Shown here: in pieces, positions 1 to 5,053 of the stretch | Numbering within the stretch: position 1 is the first letter of the stretch | Layout: every line of letters begins with the position of its first letter | Source of the DNA: an uncultured Oscillospiraceae bacterium | GTDB lineage: Bacteria > Bacillota > Clostridia > Oscillospirales > Acutalibacteraceae | Length of the DNA stretch: 5,114 bases | NCBI GenBank assembly: GCA_900555805.1 | Contig: USMJ01000114.1 | Location: forward strand, 1-5,114 | Reading direction: 5' to 3' | Notes under the pieces: model-generated | Database searches by the model: none | Told to the model about the DNA's origin: nothing | Seen by the model: only the letters and a program-made list of their open reading frames with translations | Program-made: the position numbers and the translations under genes

Positions 1-24
1 GTTTCCCCGTCGGGGAAACCTTTT
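1..24 (+). terminator. Probable intrinsic terminator of an upstream gene outside the window
   Basis: An 8-bp perfect inverted repeat (GTTTCCCC at 1-8, GGGGAAAC at 12-19) with a GTC loop is followed by C and TTTT (21-24). The T-run is short and the window edge hides what lies before it, so a leftward or bidirectional role is also possible. It marks a transcriptional boundary before the pyr operon. From here to about 160 I see no gene on either strand; the sequence turns AT-rich from about 130. Confidence 0.5.
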
Positions 25-164
25 GCGCCCGATACGCACAAAATCCGCGCGTGACTATGCCGAAATCTTCCCAATAGCACAATCTCCAAAAAGGCGTTTT
101 GCACTAAAATTCAGAACATACTCACCGCGTACTTTATATAAAATGTAAAAATTTATTTTAGGGG

Positions 165-193
165 TTTACTTTTAGCTTTGGCTGTGTTATCAT
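165..193 (+). promoter_or_regulatory. Predicted sigma-A promoter of pyrR-uraA
   Basis: TTTACT (165-170; 4 of 6 matches to TTGACA) is separated by exactly 17 nt from TATCAT (188-193; 5 of 6 matches to TATAAT). An AT-rich stretch (131-160) lies just upstream and could act as an UP element. Transcription would start near 200, which puts the PyrR-binding stem-loop about 12 nt into the transcript. The prediction rests on motif match and position only. Confidence 0.6.
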
Positions 194-211
194 AGCGTCA
201 ATAGAAATCAG

Positions 212-241
212 CCTTTAATTCGGTACGAGATGCCGGCAAGG
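212..241 (+). promoter_or_regulatory. PyrR-binding RNA stem-loop (anti-antiterminator) in the pyr leader
   Basis: The RNA can fold with a lower stem CCUU (212-215) / AAGG (238-241), an asymmetric internal loop (UAAUU on the 5' side, GC on the 3' side) and an upper stem CGGUA (221-225) / UGCCG (231-235) closed by the loop CGAGA (226-230). This is the layout of Bacillus PyrR sites, where UMP- or UTP-bound PyrR holds the stem-loop and so lets the downstream terminator form. The hairpin loop looks one base shorter than the B. subtilis form as I recall it (CAGAGA). Its position directly before a terminator and the pyrR gene strongly supports autoregulation. Confidence 0.8.
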
Positions 242-275
242 TCGCAAATAATTATGTGTGTTATTGTGCCTTGTT
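236..275 (+). promoter_or_regulatory. Predicted antiterminator pairing in the pyr leader
   Basis: GGCAAGGU (235-242 region) can pair with GCCUUGUU (268-275), giving eight pairs of which three are G-U. This pairing uses the 3' arm of the PyrR-binding stem-loop and the 5' arm of the terminator, so it is exclusive with both. That is the three-way switch expected of a PyrR attenuator: without PyrR the antiterminator forms and transcription reads into pyrR. The structure is inferred by hand pairing. Confidence 0.55.
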
Positions 276-300
276 GCGTCTTGCAGCAAGGCATATTTTT
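265..300 (+). terminator. Intrinsic terminator of the pyr attenuator
   Basis: GCCTTGTTGC (268-277) and GCAGCAAGGC (283-292) form a 10-bp stem with one G-U pair around the loop GTCTT. The stem can extend outward by about three weaker pairs (265-267 / 293-295) and is followed by TTTTT (296-300). It ends just before the pyrR ribosome binding site, so its formation would stop transcription before the operon. Together with the upstream PyrR-binding stem-loop it forms the attenuator. Confidence 0.8.
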
Positions 301-312
301 ATGGAGGAAATT

Positions 313-849
313 ATGGCTGAAGAAAAGATCATCATGGATTCGCAGACAATGGGCAGAACCCTCGCGAGACTTTCACACGAAATAATCGAACGCAACGAGG
401 ACGACTCAACGCTCTGCTTAGTGGGAATAAGGCGCAGGGGAGTGCCGATAGCGAAAATGCTCACGGCTAATATAGAAAAATCCTCCGGCATAAAAGTCGA
501 GACGGGCGAACTTGATATCACGCTCTACCGCGACGACCTGACCGAAAGATATACCGAGCCGCATATCAACGGAACGGTCATAGACTTCGATGTCAACGGA
601 AAGAACATTATCTTGGTTGATGATGTCCTTTTCACGGGAAGAACGGCGAGAGCCGCCATGGACGCGCTCATAGAACTCGGCAGACCTGCAAAAATACAGC
701 TCGCGGTCGTGGTCGACAGGGGACATAGGGAGCTTCCGATATGCGCCAACTATGTCGGAAAGAACATCCCGACCTCGAAGGATGAATTCATAAGCGTCAG
801 GCTCGACGCGGTCGACGGCAAAACAGAGGTTGCGCTGTCAAAAAAGTAA
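313..849 (+). CDS. pyrR: Bifunctional pyr operon attenuator / uracil phosphoribosyltransferase PyrR
   Basis: The 178-aa product matches the usual PyrR length. PyrR is a cytoplasmic RNA-binding regulator that senses uridine nucleotides and PRPP and binds pyr leader RNA to promote termination; many members also have uracil phosphoribosyltransferase activity (uracil + PRPP to UMP). The sequence shows the type I PRT fold: a conserved GIRRRGVPIA segment (residues 38-47), a TLYRDDL segment (70-76) and the PRPP-binding motif ILVDDVLFTGRT (100-111), followed by VVVDRGHRELP (132-142). The start at 313 is chosen because GGAGGA (303-308) sits at proper spacing. A longer in-frame start at 256 would lie across the attenuator terminator and has no RBS. 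It is the first gene of an operon with the permease, preceded by its own binding site, so it should be self-regulated. Confidence 0.96.
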   Translation: MAEEKIIMDSQTMGRTLARLSHEIIERNEDDSTLCLVGIRRRGVPIAKMLTANIEKSSGIKVETGELDITLYRDDLTERYTEPHINGTVIDFDVNGKNIILVDDVLFTGRTARAAMDALIELGRPAKIQLAVVVDRGHRELPICANYVGKNIPTSKDEFISVRLDAVDGKTEVALSKK

Positions 850-886
850 ATTTGGCTTGAAAAGCTGAAAATATAATAATTAAAAC

Positions 887-893
887 GGGAGGA
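887..893 (+). promoter_or_regulatory. Ribosome binding site of the uracil permease gene
   Basis: GGGAGGA lies 7 nt before ATG at 901. The 51-nt gap after the pyrR stop (850-900) has no terminator or clear promoter, which supports co-transcription of the two genes. Confidence 0.8.
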
Positions 894-900
894 CGTCAAC

Positions 901-2280
901 ATGAAACTTACCTATGACGTAAAAGACAAACCTAAATTCGGTCAATTGATCGTCTTTGCATTCCAGCAGCTGCTTGCAATCCTTGCGGCAACGATCGCCG
1001 TTCCGACCATAATCCAGAACGGTATGTCACAGTCGGCCGCTCTTTTCGGAGCAGGCGTCGGAACAATAGTTTATCTCCTTTTCACTAAGTTCAGAAGCCC
1101 GGTTTTCCTCGGTTCTTCGTTCGCTTTCCTCGGCTCCATGGCGGCAGCATTCGCAGGCGCTGTTTCAAACTCCGCCGGTCACGCAGGCTTGATAATCGGC
1201 GCGGCTTTCGCAGGTCTTGTTTATGTTGTCATCGCCCTTGTTGTTAAATTCGCAGGTGTTGACTGGGTCGACAAGCTCATGCCCAAACAGGTTATCGGAC
1301 CCACAGTCGCTATCATCGGTCTTTCCCTCGCCGGAAACGCTGTCGGCGATGTCCTCAAGTTCGCTGAGAACAACGGTTCTGGGTACGAAATGAGCGCTAA
1401 GGGCTGGATCGGACTTGTCTGCGGCCTCGTCACTCTCCTGACGGTCATGATCTGCTCGGTCTTCGGCAAGAAGATGGCTAAGCTTATCCCGTTCATCATC
1501 GGTATCCTCGCAGGCTATGCGGTCGCCGCGATCTTCACGGTCATAGGTCTCAAGACAGGCAACGAAACCCTTCAGATAATCGACTTCTCACTCTTCAACA
1601 ATATGCAGTGGTACCCCGACTTCACCTTCCTCGAGGCGGCTAAGGGCTTCAAGGAAATCGACGGAACTTATATAGGTACACTCGCAGTTGCGTACGTCCC
1701 GGTAGCGTTCGTCGTCTTCGCCGAACACATCGCCGACCACAAGAACCTCTCGTCAATCATAGAAAAAGACCTCCTCAAGGAGCCGGGTCTCCACAGAACA
1801 CTCCTCGGTGACGGCGTCGGCTCGATCTGCGGCGCGATCTTCGGCGGCTGCCCGAACACGACCTACGGCGAATCGGTCGGCTGCGTAGCTATCACAGGCA
1901 ACGCCTCGGTCGTAACTATCCTCGCAACGGCGGTCATGGCGATAGCGATCTCCTTCTTCGCTCCGTTCGTCACCTTCCTCGCGACAATCCCGAGCTGCGT
2001 CATGGGCGGCGTATGCATCACACTCTACGGCTTCATCGCAGTCAGCGGTCTCAAGATGGTTCAGAAAGTTGACCTCGACCAGAACAAGAACCTGTTCGTC
2101 GTCTCAACCATACTCATCACGGGTATCGGCGGCATGGCTCTCAAGATCGGCAAGGTCACGCTCACAGAGGTCGCAACCGCTCTCATCCTCGGCATAATCG
2201 TCAACCTCATCCTCTCCCGTAAAAAAGACGAAGCCCCGGCAGAAGCAGTCGAAGAGACAGCAGAAGCTCAGGTTAAATAA
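901..2280 (+). CDS. uraA: Uracil permease, NCS2 (UraA/PyrP) family
   Basis: A 459-aa polytopic inner-membrane protein of the nucleobase:cation symporter-2 family, which in the UraA/PyrP branch takes up uracil with protons. Length and hydrophobic pattern fit the family's 14 membrane segments. Family signatures are visible: FQQLLAILAATIAVP near the N-terminus (21-35); FAEHIADH (273-280) with Glu275, matching the TM8 substrate glutamate of E. coli UraA (Glu241); and GGCPNTTYGESVG (315-327) with Glu324, matching the TM10 glutamate (Glu290). The spacing of 49 residues between the two glutamates is the same. Position E+4, His245 in UraA, is Asp279 here, with His at 280. The tail from about 440 is hydrophilic and rich in A, E and K. 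The pyrR linkage argues for uracil as substrate; xanthine or another nucleobase is a weaker alternative. Confidence 0.92.
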   Translation: MKLTYDVKDKPKFGQLIVFAFQQLLAILAATIAVPTIIQNGMSQSAALFGAGVGTIVYLLFTKFRSPVFLGSSFAFLGSMAAAFAGAVSNSAGHAGLIIGAAFAGLVYVVIALVVKFAGVDWVDKLMPKQVIGPTVAIIGLSLAGNAVGDVLKFAENNGSGYEMSAKGWIGLVCGLVTLLTVMICSVFGKKMAKLIPFIIGILAGYAVAAIFTVIGLKTGNETLQIIDFSLFNNMQWYPDFTFLEAAKGFKEIDGTYIGTLAVAYVPVAFVVFAEHIADHKNLSSIIEKDLLKEPGLHRTLLGDGVGSICGAIFGGCPNTTYGESVGCVAITGNASVVTILATAVMAIAISFFAPFVTFLATIPSCVMGGVCITLYGFIAVSGLKMVQKVDLDQNKNLFVVSTILITGIGGMALKIGKVTLTEVATALILGIIVNLILSRKKDEAPAEAVEETAEAQVK

Positions 2281-2302
2281 AATCAGCTTAAAAGATAGAA
2301 CC

Positions 2303-2335
2303 GCGCCGCACCGATAAATCGGTGCGGCGCTTTTT
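2303..2335 (+). terminator. Intrinsic terminator of the pyrR-uraA operon
   Basis: GCGCCGCACCGAT (2303-2315) and ATCGGTGCGGCGC (2318-2330) are a perfect 13-bp inverted repeat. The innermost pairs would open to make the loop. TTTTT (2331-2335) follows directly. It lies 22 nt after the uraA stop and closes the operon. Confidence 0.93.
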
Positions 2336-2340
2336 ACGGT

Positions 2341-2440
2341 TGTACTGTGCAACGGAGCGACTGTTCGCGCACTCCCAACGGCTTCCGCCGCCGCGAGCAC
2401 CCTCACAGCCGCTGCGGCGCCTTCGGCGCCGCAGCTTCCG
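2341..2440. repeat. GC-rich intergenic island with three consecutive stem-loops
   Basis: Between two convergent terminators lies a GC-rich stretch with three inverted repeats. The first is GCGA/TCGC (2357-2360 / 2365-2368), flanked by GGAG and CTCC. The second is CGGC/GCCG (2379-2382 / 2387-2390). The third is a perfect 11-bp stem GCTGCGGCGCC/GGCGCCGCAGC (2411-2421 / 2425-2435) with a TTC loop. None has a T-run. It resembles a REP-like or other intergenic palindromic repeat in character, but with only one copy in the window this is a guess. An open reading frame crosses it on the minus strand but looks spurious. Confidence 0.4.
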
Positions 2441-2450
2441 CCCAACAAAC

Positions 2451-2480
2451 AAAAAAACTCCACCCAAAAACGGGTGGAGT
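2451..2480 (-). terminator. Intrinsic terminator of the small-peptide operon
   Basis: Read on the minus strand, ACTCCACCC and GGGTGGAGT form a perfect 9-bp stem around a 6-nt loop (arms at 2472-2480 and 2457-2465), followed by a run of seven T (A-run at 2451-2457 on the plus strand, sharing one base with the stem). It lies about 30 nt after the stop of the second peptide gene. On the plus strand the stem is followed by CAATTTT, so it may also act weakly as a backstop for uraA transcription. Confidence 0.88.
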
Positions 2481-2483
2481 CAA

Positions 2484-2505
2484 TTTTAACACTCGAGTGT
2501 CAAAA
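2484..2505. repeat. Short palindrome between the second peptide gene and its terminator
   Basis: ACACTCGAGTGT (2489-2500) is a perfect 12-bp palindrome. With one A/C mismatch it extends to TTTT (2484-2487) / AAAA (2502-2505). In RNA it would form a small hairpin just before the operon terminator, possibly protecting the 3' end; as DNA it could be a protein-binding site. No further evidence favours either role. Confidence 0.4.
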
Positions 2506-2511
2506 TTTTAA

Positions 2512-2619
2512 TTATTCAGCTTCTGTGCCGTCCCAGCCTGTCTCCTGCTTGAAAACATGAAGGATGAGCTTGTAGATAGCTCTGAATACTTCCTTGAACT
2601 TAAGCATCATCTCTGCCAT
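2512..2619 (-). CDS. Small amphipathic peptide B, 35 aa, second gene of the peptide operon
   Basis: I do not recognise this family. The 35-aa peptide starts MAEMMLKFKEV and ends GTEAE. Residues 4-24 have hydrophobic side chains (Met, Leu, Phe, Val, Ile, Tyr) spaced at 3-4 residues with Lys, Arg and Glu between them, as in an amphipathic helix. A polar acidic tail with Trp29 follows. There is no Cys, no Gly-Gly leader and no signal peptide. Net charge is about -1. GGGAGG lies 8 nt before the ATG, one of the best RBSs in the window. Residues 13-24 (RAIYKLILHVFK) align with residues 15-26 of peptide A, 5 of 12 identical and the rest mostly similar, so the two look like paralogues. Possible roles, all inference: surface-active or antimicrobial peptide, membrane-associated regulator, signal peptide precursor, or small toxin. 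Confidence 0.75.
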   Translation of the reverse strand: MAEMMLKFKEVFRAIYKLILHVFKQETGWDGTEAE

Positions 2620-2627
2620 TGTGTGTG

Positions 2628-2633
2628 CCTCCC
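2628..2633 (-). promoter_or_regulatory. Ribosome binding site of peptide B
   Basis: GGGAGG on the minus strand lies 8 nt before the ATG at 2619-2617. It fixes the start and is a main argument that this very short frame is translated. The 53-nt spacer between the two peptide genes contains no terminator. Confidence 0.75.
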
Positions 2634-2672
2634 TTCTGCTGTTTGATAAAATAAGTTGATCTTAGATCTCAA

Positions 2673-2780
2673 TTATTCACCCTTGTTCTCTTCGTCCATC
2701 TTCTTGAAGAAATCAAGAACTGCCTGCCAGAGAGCTCTGAGAGTCTGATCGATAACTGCCCAAATCTTTGCGTAATCCAT
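2673..2780 (-). CDS. Small amphipathic peptide A, 35 aa, first gene of the peptide operon
   Basis: I do not recognise this family. The 35-aa peptide begins MDYAKIWAVIDQ and ends ENKGE. Hydrophobic residues at 6, 7, 10, 14, 17, 18, 21, 22, 25 and 28 fall on one face of a helix, with Trp7, Trp18, Phe24 and Phe25 among them. The tail after residue 28 is charged (DEENKGE), and net charge is about -2. It lacks Cys and a signal peptide. AAAGGAG (2790-2796) lies 9 nt before the ATG. The length equals that of peptide B exactly and the helical cores align, which suggests a tandem duplication. The helix-plus-acidic-tail layout recalls delta-hemolysin-like peptides or cysteine-less AgrD-like precursors, but no processing or export gene is nearby, so neither is claimed. 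Confidence 0.78.
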   Translation of the reverse strand: MDYAKIWAVIDQTLRALWQAVLDFFKKMDEENKGE

Positions 2781-2789
2781 TATTCTGAA

Positions 2790-2796
2790 CTCCTTT
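2790..2796 (-). promoter_or_regulatory. Ribosome binding site of peptide A
   Basis: AAAGGAG on the minus strand lies 9 nt before ATG at 2780-2778. An earlier ATG overlaps this motif in another frame but has no RBS of its own. Confidence 0.75.
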
Positions 2797-2808
2797 CATA
2801 TTATGTTG

Positions 2809-2828
2809 AGAAAGACCTATGTCTTTCT
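2809..2828 (-). promoter_or_regulatory. Stem-loop at the 5' end of the peptide mRNA
   Basis: On the minus strand AGAAAGAC and GTCTTTCT form a perfect 8-bp stem with a 4-nt loop ATAG. The predicted transcription start is near 2830, so the stem would sit at the very 5' end of the RNA. Such stems commonly protect short abundant mRNAs from 5' decay; a regulatory role is possible. Confidence 0.6.
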
Positions 2829-2837
2829 TTCGTGAGT

Positions 2838-2866
2838 ATAATATCACATATGGTTCAAATTGTCAA
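2838..2866 (-). promoter_or_regulatory. Strong predicted sigma-A promoter of the peptide operon
   Basis: On the minus strand a perfect TTGACA (2866-2861) is followed by a 17-nt spacer and TATTAT (2843-2838; 5 of 6 matches). The spacer ends in TGA, giving an extended -10. A/T runs just upstream (about 2870-2890) could be an UP element. It is the best promoter match in the window and points to high expression of the two tiny genes. Confidence 0.88.
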
Positions 2867-3137
2867 CGGTTTATTCAAAAAAATTTCACTTTTTCGTGCA
2901 AATTAATATTTTCTAATATTTTTGCGTGCTATTGCCTTTGTGTTGAATAATTATAAGAAAACATGGCCTGCTTTTGTATATTTTGTCAGACTTTTCCGGG
3001 GCGCATCGCAATTAGTGTCGCTTTGTCGGCGGCTTTTCCAAAAATCGACAAGGCTCGACGTGATAATTATTTAATTTCTGTGAACGGCTGTCGGACAAAT
3101 CCAAGCCCGAACGGTGGCTTTGAATTGCCGTATAACT
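2867..3137. other. Stretch without a convincing gene upstream of the peptide operon
   Basis: The part next to the promoter (2867-2960) is very AT-rich and contains an imperfect hairpin: GCAAA-TT-AATATT / AATATT-TTTGC at 2898-2925 with loop TTCT. The rest (2960-3137) is of average composition. A 58-codon open frame from ATG 2963 on the plus strand has no RBS and runs up to the neighbouring terminator, so I do not call it. I see no tRNA-like fold, known riboswitch or transposon end. Confidence 0.5.
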
Positions 3138-3165
3138 AAAAAATCCCCTCCGTTTTCGGGAGGGG
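3138..3165 (-). terminator. Intrinsic terminator of the 133-aa protein gene
   Basis: On the minus strand CCCCTCC and GGAGGGG form a 7-bp stem around a 7-nt loop (arms at 3159-3165 and 3145-3151), followed by A and six T (A-run at 3138-3143 on the plus strand). It lies about 15 nt after the stop codon. Confidence 0.88.
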
Positions 3166-3179
3166 GACAGGTTCGCCGT

Positions 3180-3581
3180 TTATTCCGCTTTTTCGGTCTG
3201 AGCGGTTTCTTCCTTGGCTTCTTCGCCGTCTTTCTTCTCGTCCTCGATTATCGGGAGGTCCGTCAGCTCGACTCTTTCGCCCTTGAACTTCATCCTGCCG
3301 ATTATCGGGAACCTGAAATATCCCTCGGCTTCCGTCTCGCCGAATGTCAGCGAAATTTTGACTTTCATTCCGGGCATCTCGTCCATCGCGATCTCCGCGT
3401 TTATCGTGTCGCCGTCGAGCGTCAGCTGATCCGTGACTGCTTTCGGGAACTGCTTGAGTCCCTTTTCCGTGACCGCGAAAAGCTCGAAAGAGCCGTCGTC
3501 CGCGACGTTTATCTGACCCGTGAGGTCCTCATGCATGAACATATTGTTGATGTGAAGCAGCCATCTGCTTGTTTCTATCAT
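3180..3581 (-). CDS. Hypothetical protein, 133 aa, with charged C-terminal tail
   Basis: I do not recognise the family. The start at 3581 (MIETSRWLL) is chosen over one at 3635 because GGAAAGGGAG (3590-3599) lies 8 nt before it. Residues 1-108 alternate hydrophobic and polar in a way that suggests a compact beta-rich domain: FELFAVTEKG (33-41 region), EIAMDEMPGMKVKISLTFGE (63-82), and YFRFPIIGRMKFKGERVEL (88-106). Residues about 112-133 are a low-complexity tail of E, K, A, D and T, likely disordered. There is no signal peptide or membrane segment, so it should be cytosolic. A promoter match lies directly before it and a terminator after it, so it looks like a one-gene unit, perhaps with read-through from the methyltransferase gene upstream. 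Confidence 0.8.
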   Translation of the reverse strand: MIETSRWLLHINNMFMHEDLTGQINVADDGSFELFAVTEKGLKQFPKAVTDQLTLDGDTINAEIAMDEMPGMKVKISLTFGETEAEGYFRFPIIGRMKFKGERVELTDLPIIEDEKKDGEEAKEETAQTEKAE

Positions 3582-3658
3582 AAAAAATTCTCCCTTTCCG
3601 TTTGCCGAACTTTCGGTACGAAGAAATTCCCGCATACCCTAAACGAAAGCCCGACAGA

Positions 3659-3678
3659 TGATTTTATCTGATTTTATC
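3659..3678. repeat. Tandem 10-bp repeat overlapping the -10 region
   Basis: TGATTTTATC occurs twice in a row (3659-3668 and 3669-3678). One copy contains the predicted -10 of the 133-aa protein gene, and the other offers a second identical TAAAAT 10 bp downstream on the minus strand. It may be a replication slip or a duplicated operator. Confidence 0.5.
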
Positions 3679-3699
3679 ATGTTTCGCCGCAATAATCAA
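3671..3699 (-). promoter_or_regulatory. Predicted promoter of the 133-aa protein gene
   Basis: On the minus strand TTGATT (3699-3694; 4 of 6 matches) is followed by a 17-nt spacer ending in TGA and then TAAAAT (3676-3671; 5 of 6), an extended -10. It begins one base after the stop of the methyltransferase gene. Transcription would start near 3664, giving a leader of about 80 nt. No terminator separates the two genes. Confidence 0.6.
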
Positions 3700-3700
3700 G

Positions 3701-5053
3701 TCATTGGCGAAGACCTTTCGGATAGTGGTTTTTCGCCGTGCCGTTGACCGCCTTGACGCCGCCGACCGCGCAGCCGCAGACCGTGACTGCCGCCCATCCG
3801 TTATCGCAGCCGCATGGGAAGCTTTCGCCGTGCAGGAACTTTCGAAGCTCGTCGCTGTCGGGCGCAAGGTCGATCCTGCGCTTGAAATTGCCGCCGAGAG
3901 CCGAAAAAAGCTGATGATGCGGCTGAATATATCCTTTCCTGATCTCGCCGACCGTCACGCCGAGGGAAAACGCCGCCTTTTCGGGAACGGCAAAATCGGG
4001 CGTGAAATAGACGGGAACATCCTTGTTGAAAGAAATGTGCGACGGCTCGAAGTCCGTGAGAATACTATCCATAAATTCAAGTACGCCCCGGTCGGGTGCT
4101 TTTTGGACTTTCCGCTCGCATTTTGAGTCTGACTGCTTGAGAAGTCTGCTTTTGAGAACGGCGGCGAACTGCCCCTCGCCCTTTCCCTTGTGAGGATAAA
4201 ACCGACGGCAGAATTTGATGTTTTCCGCCCGACAGCCGTCAAACTCAACGCCGTCGCAGGTGCTTTCCTCGACCGCCTTATTCGCCCGTACCAATTCAAA
4301 TTCCGGGTGGTTCAGCAGGAAATCGTCAACGACCATCTCATTTTCCTCAAGCGAAAATGTGCAGGTCGCGTATAGTATAACTCCGCCGTCCCTGACGCAT
4401 TTCGCCGCATTTTCGAGTATGGCTTTCTGCCGCTCGGCGCATTTTCTGACATTTTCGGCGCTCCATTCGTTTACGGCGTCGCCGTCTTTTCTGAACATTC
4501 CCTCGCCCGAACAGGGGGCGTCGACCGTCACGAGGTCAAAGCGCTTCGGGAACAGCGCCGCCAGCCTGTCCGTGTCGGCGCAGGTCGTGACCGTGTTGCG
4601 AAAGCCCATGCGCTCGATGTTTCCCGTCAGAACCCGACAGCGCGACGGAACTATCTCGTTCGACACAAGCACGCTGTTTTCGCTTAGCTTGTTGCGGATC
4701 TGCGACGACTTTCCGCCCGGCGAAGCGCACATATCAAGGACGTTCCACCCGGGGTCTATGTCAACGCATTCCGCCGGCATCATCGCCGCGGGCTCCTGAA
4801 CATATATCATTCCGGCGTGAAAGAACGGATGCGAGCCGATTTTTTCTTTGTCAAGATAAAATCCCGTTTCGCAGTACGGGATCCTTTCTCCGCCGAGAAC
4901 GCCGAGCTTCATAAAATCCTCAACGCTTATCTTGTTCGTGTTCACTCTGTATGCCCTGACGGGCTTGGAATTCACCGCCTGCTCATATAAAGAATATTCG
5001 CTTCCGAGCAGGGCTTTCATTCTGACAACAAATTCTTCGGGTAAGTTCTTCAT
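3701..5053 (-). CDS. RsmF/NOP2/Sun-family 16S rRNA (cytosine-C5) methyltransferase
   Basis: A 450-aa SAM-dependent RNA m5C methyltransferase, expected to act in the cytoplasm on 16S rRNA. Residues 1-80 are the N-terminal RNA-binding part (YRVNTNK at 35-41). QEPAAMMPA (86-94) precedes the SAM motif VLDMCASPGGK (105-115). DAPCSGEG (178-185) carries the motif IV Cys181 that assists product release, and ATCTFS (229-234) carries Cys231, the expected nucleophile. RFYPHKGKGEGQF (284-296) ends the catalytic domain. The C-terminal part ends in KNHYPKGLR (441-449), the signature of the RsmF PUA-like domain, which separates it from RsmB. The start at 5053 has GGGAG five nt upstream; a GTG at 5101 in frame is open but less likely. 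The exact target base cannot be read from sequence. Confidence 0.93.
   Translation of the reverse strand: MKNLPEEFVVRMKALLGSEYSLYEQAVNSKPVRAYRVNTNKISVEDFMKLGVLGGERIPYCETGFYLDKEKIGSHPFFHAGMIYVQEPAAMMPAECVDIDPGWNVLDMCASPGGKSSQIRNKLSENSVLVSNEIVPSRCRVLTGNIERMGFRNTVTTCADTDRLAALFPKRFDLVTVDAPCSGEGMFRKDGDAVNEWSAENVRKCAERQKAILENAAKCVRDGGVILYATCTFSLEENEMVVDDFLLNHPEFELVRANKAVEESTCDGVEFDGCRAENIKFCRRFYPHKGKGEGQFAAVLKSRLLKQSDSKCERKVQKAPDRGVLEFMDSILTDFEPSHISFNKDVPVYFTPDFAVPEKAAFSLGVTVGEIRKGYIQPHHQLFSALGGNFKRRIDLAPDSDELRKFLHGESFPCGCDNGWAAVTVCGCAVGGVKAVNGTAKNHYPKGLRQ

Noticed and set aside
256..312. N-terminal extension of pyrR from an earlier in-frame ATG
   Set aside because: It lies across the attenuator terminator, has no RBS, and adds residues absent from the usual 178-181-aa PyrR; the start at 313 has a strong RBS.
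2104..2463. 119-codon minus-strand frame over the end of uraA and the GC-rich hairpin island
   Set aside because: It overlaps uraA antisense, crosses two strong terminators and starts with an alanine/valine-rich stretch typical of GC-rich noise; no RBS is convincing.
2620..2672. GATC-TTA-GATC inverted repeat in the spacer between the two peptide genes as a terminator or operator
   Set aside because: The stem is only about 4 bp, has no T-run, and similar repeats arise by chance.
2512..2780. Type I toxin-antitoxin locus or AgrD-type cyclic peptide
   Set aside because: No opposing promoter for an antisense RNA is evident, the helices are amphipathic with charged residues rather than a membrane span, and there is no Cys and no AgrB-like neighbour.
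2963..3139. 58-codon plus-strand frame starting MACFCIFC
   Set aside because: No RBS before the ATG, no clear promoter, unlikely composition, and its end runs into the terminator of the opposite gene.
3114..3671. 185-codon plus-strand frame antisense to the 133-aa protein gene
   Set aside because: The minus-strand gene has a promoter, RBS and terminator in register; the plus frame starts inside a terminator and looks like its shadow.
3704..4799. Several plus-strand frames antisense to the methyltransferase gene
   Set aside because: The minus strand carries all diagnostic methyltransferase motifs across this region, so these are shadows caused by codon bias.
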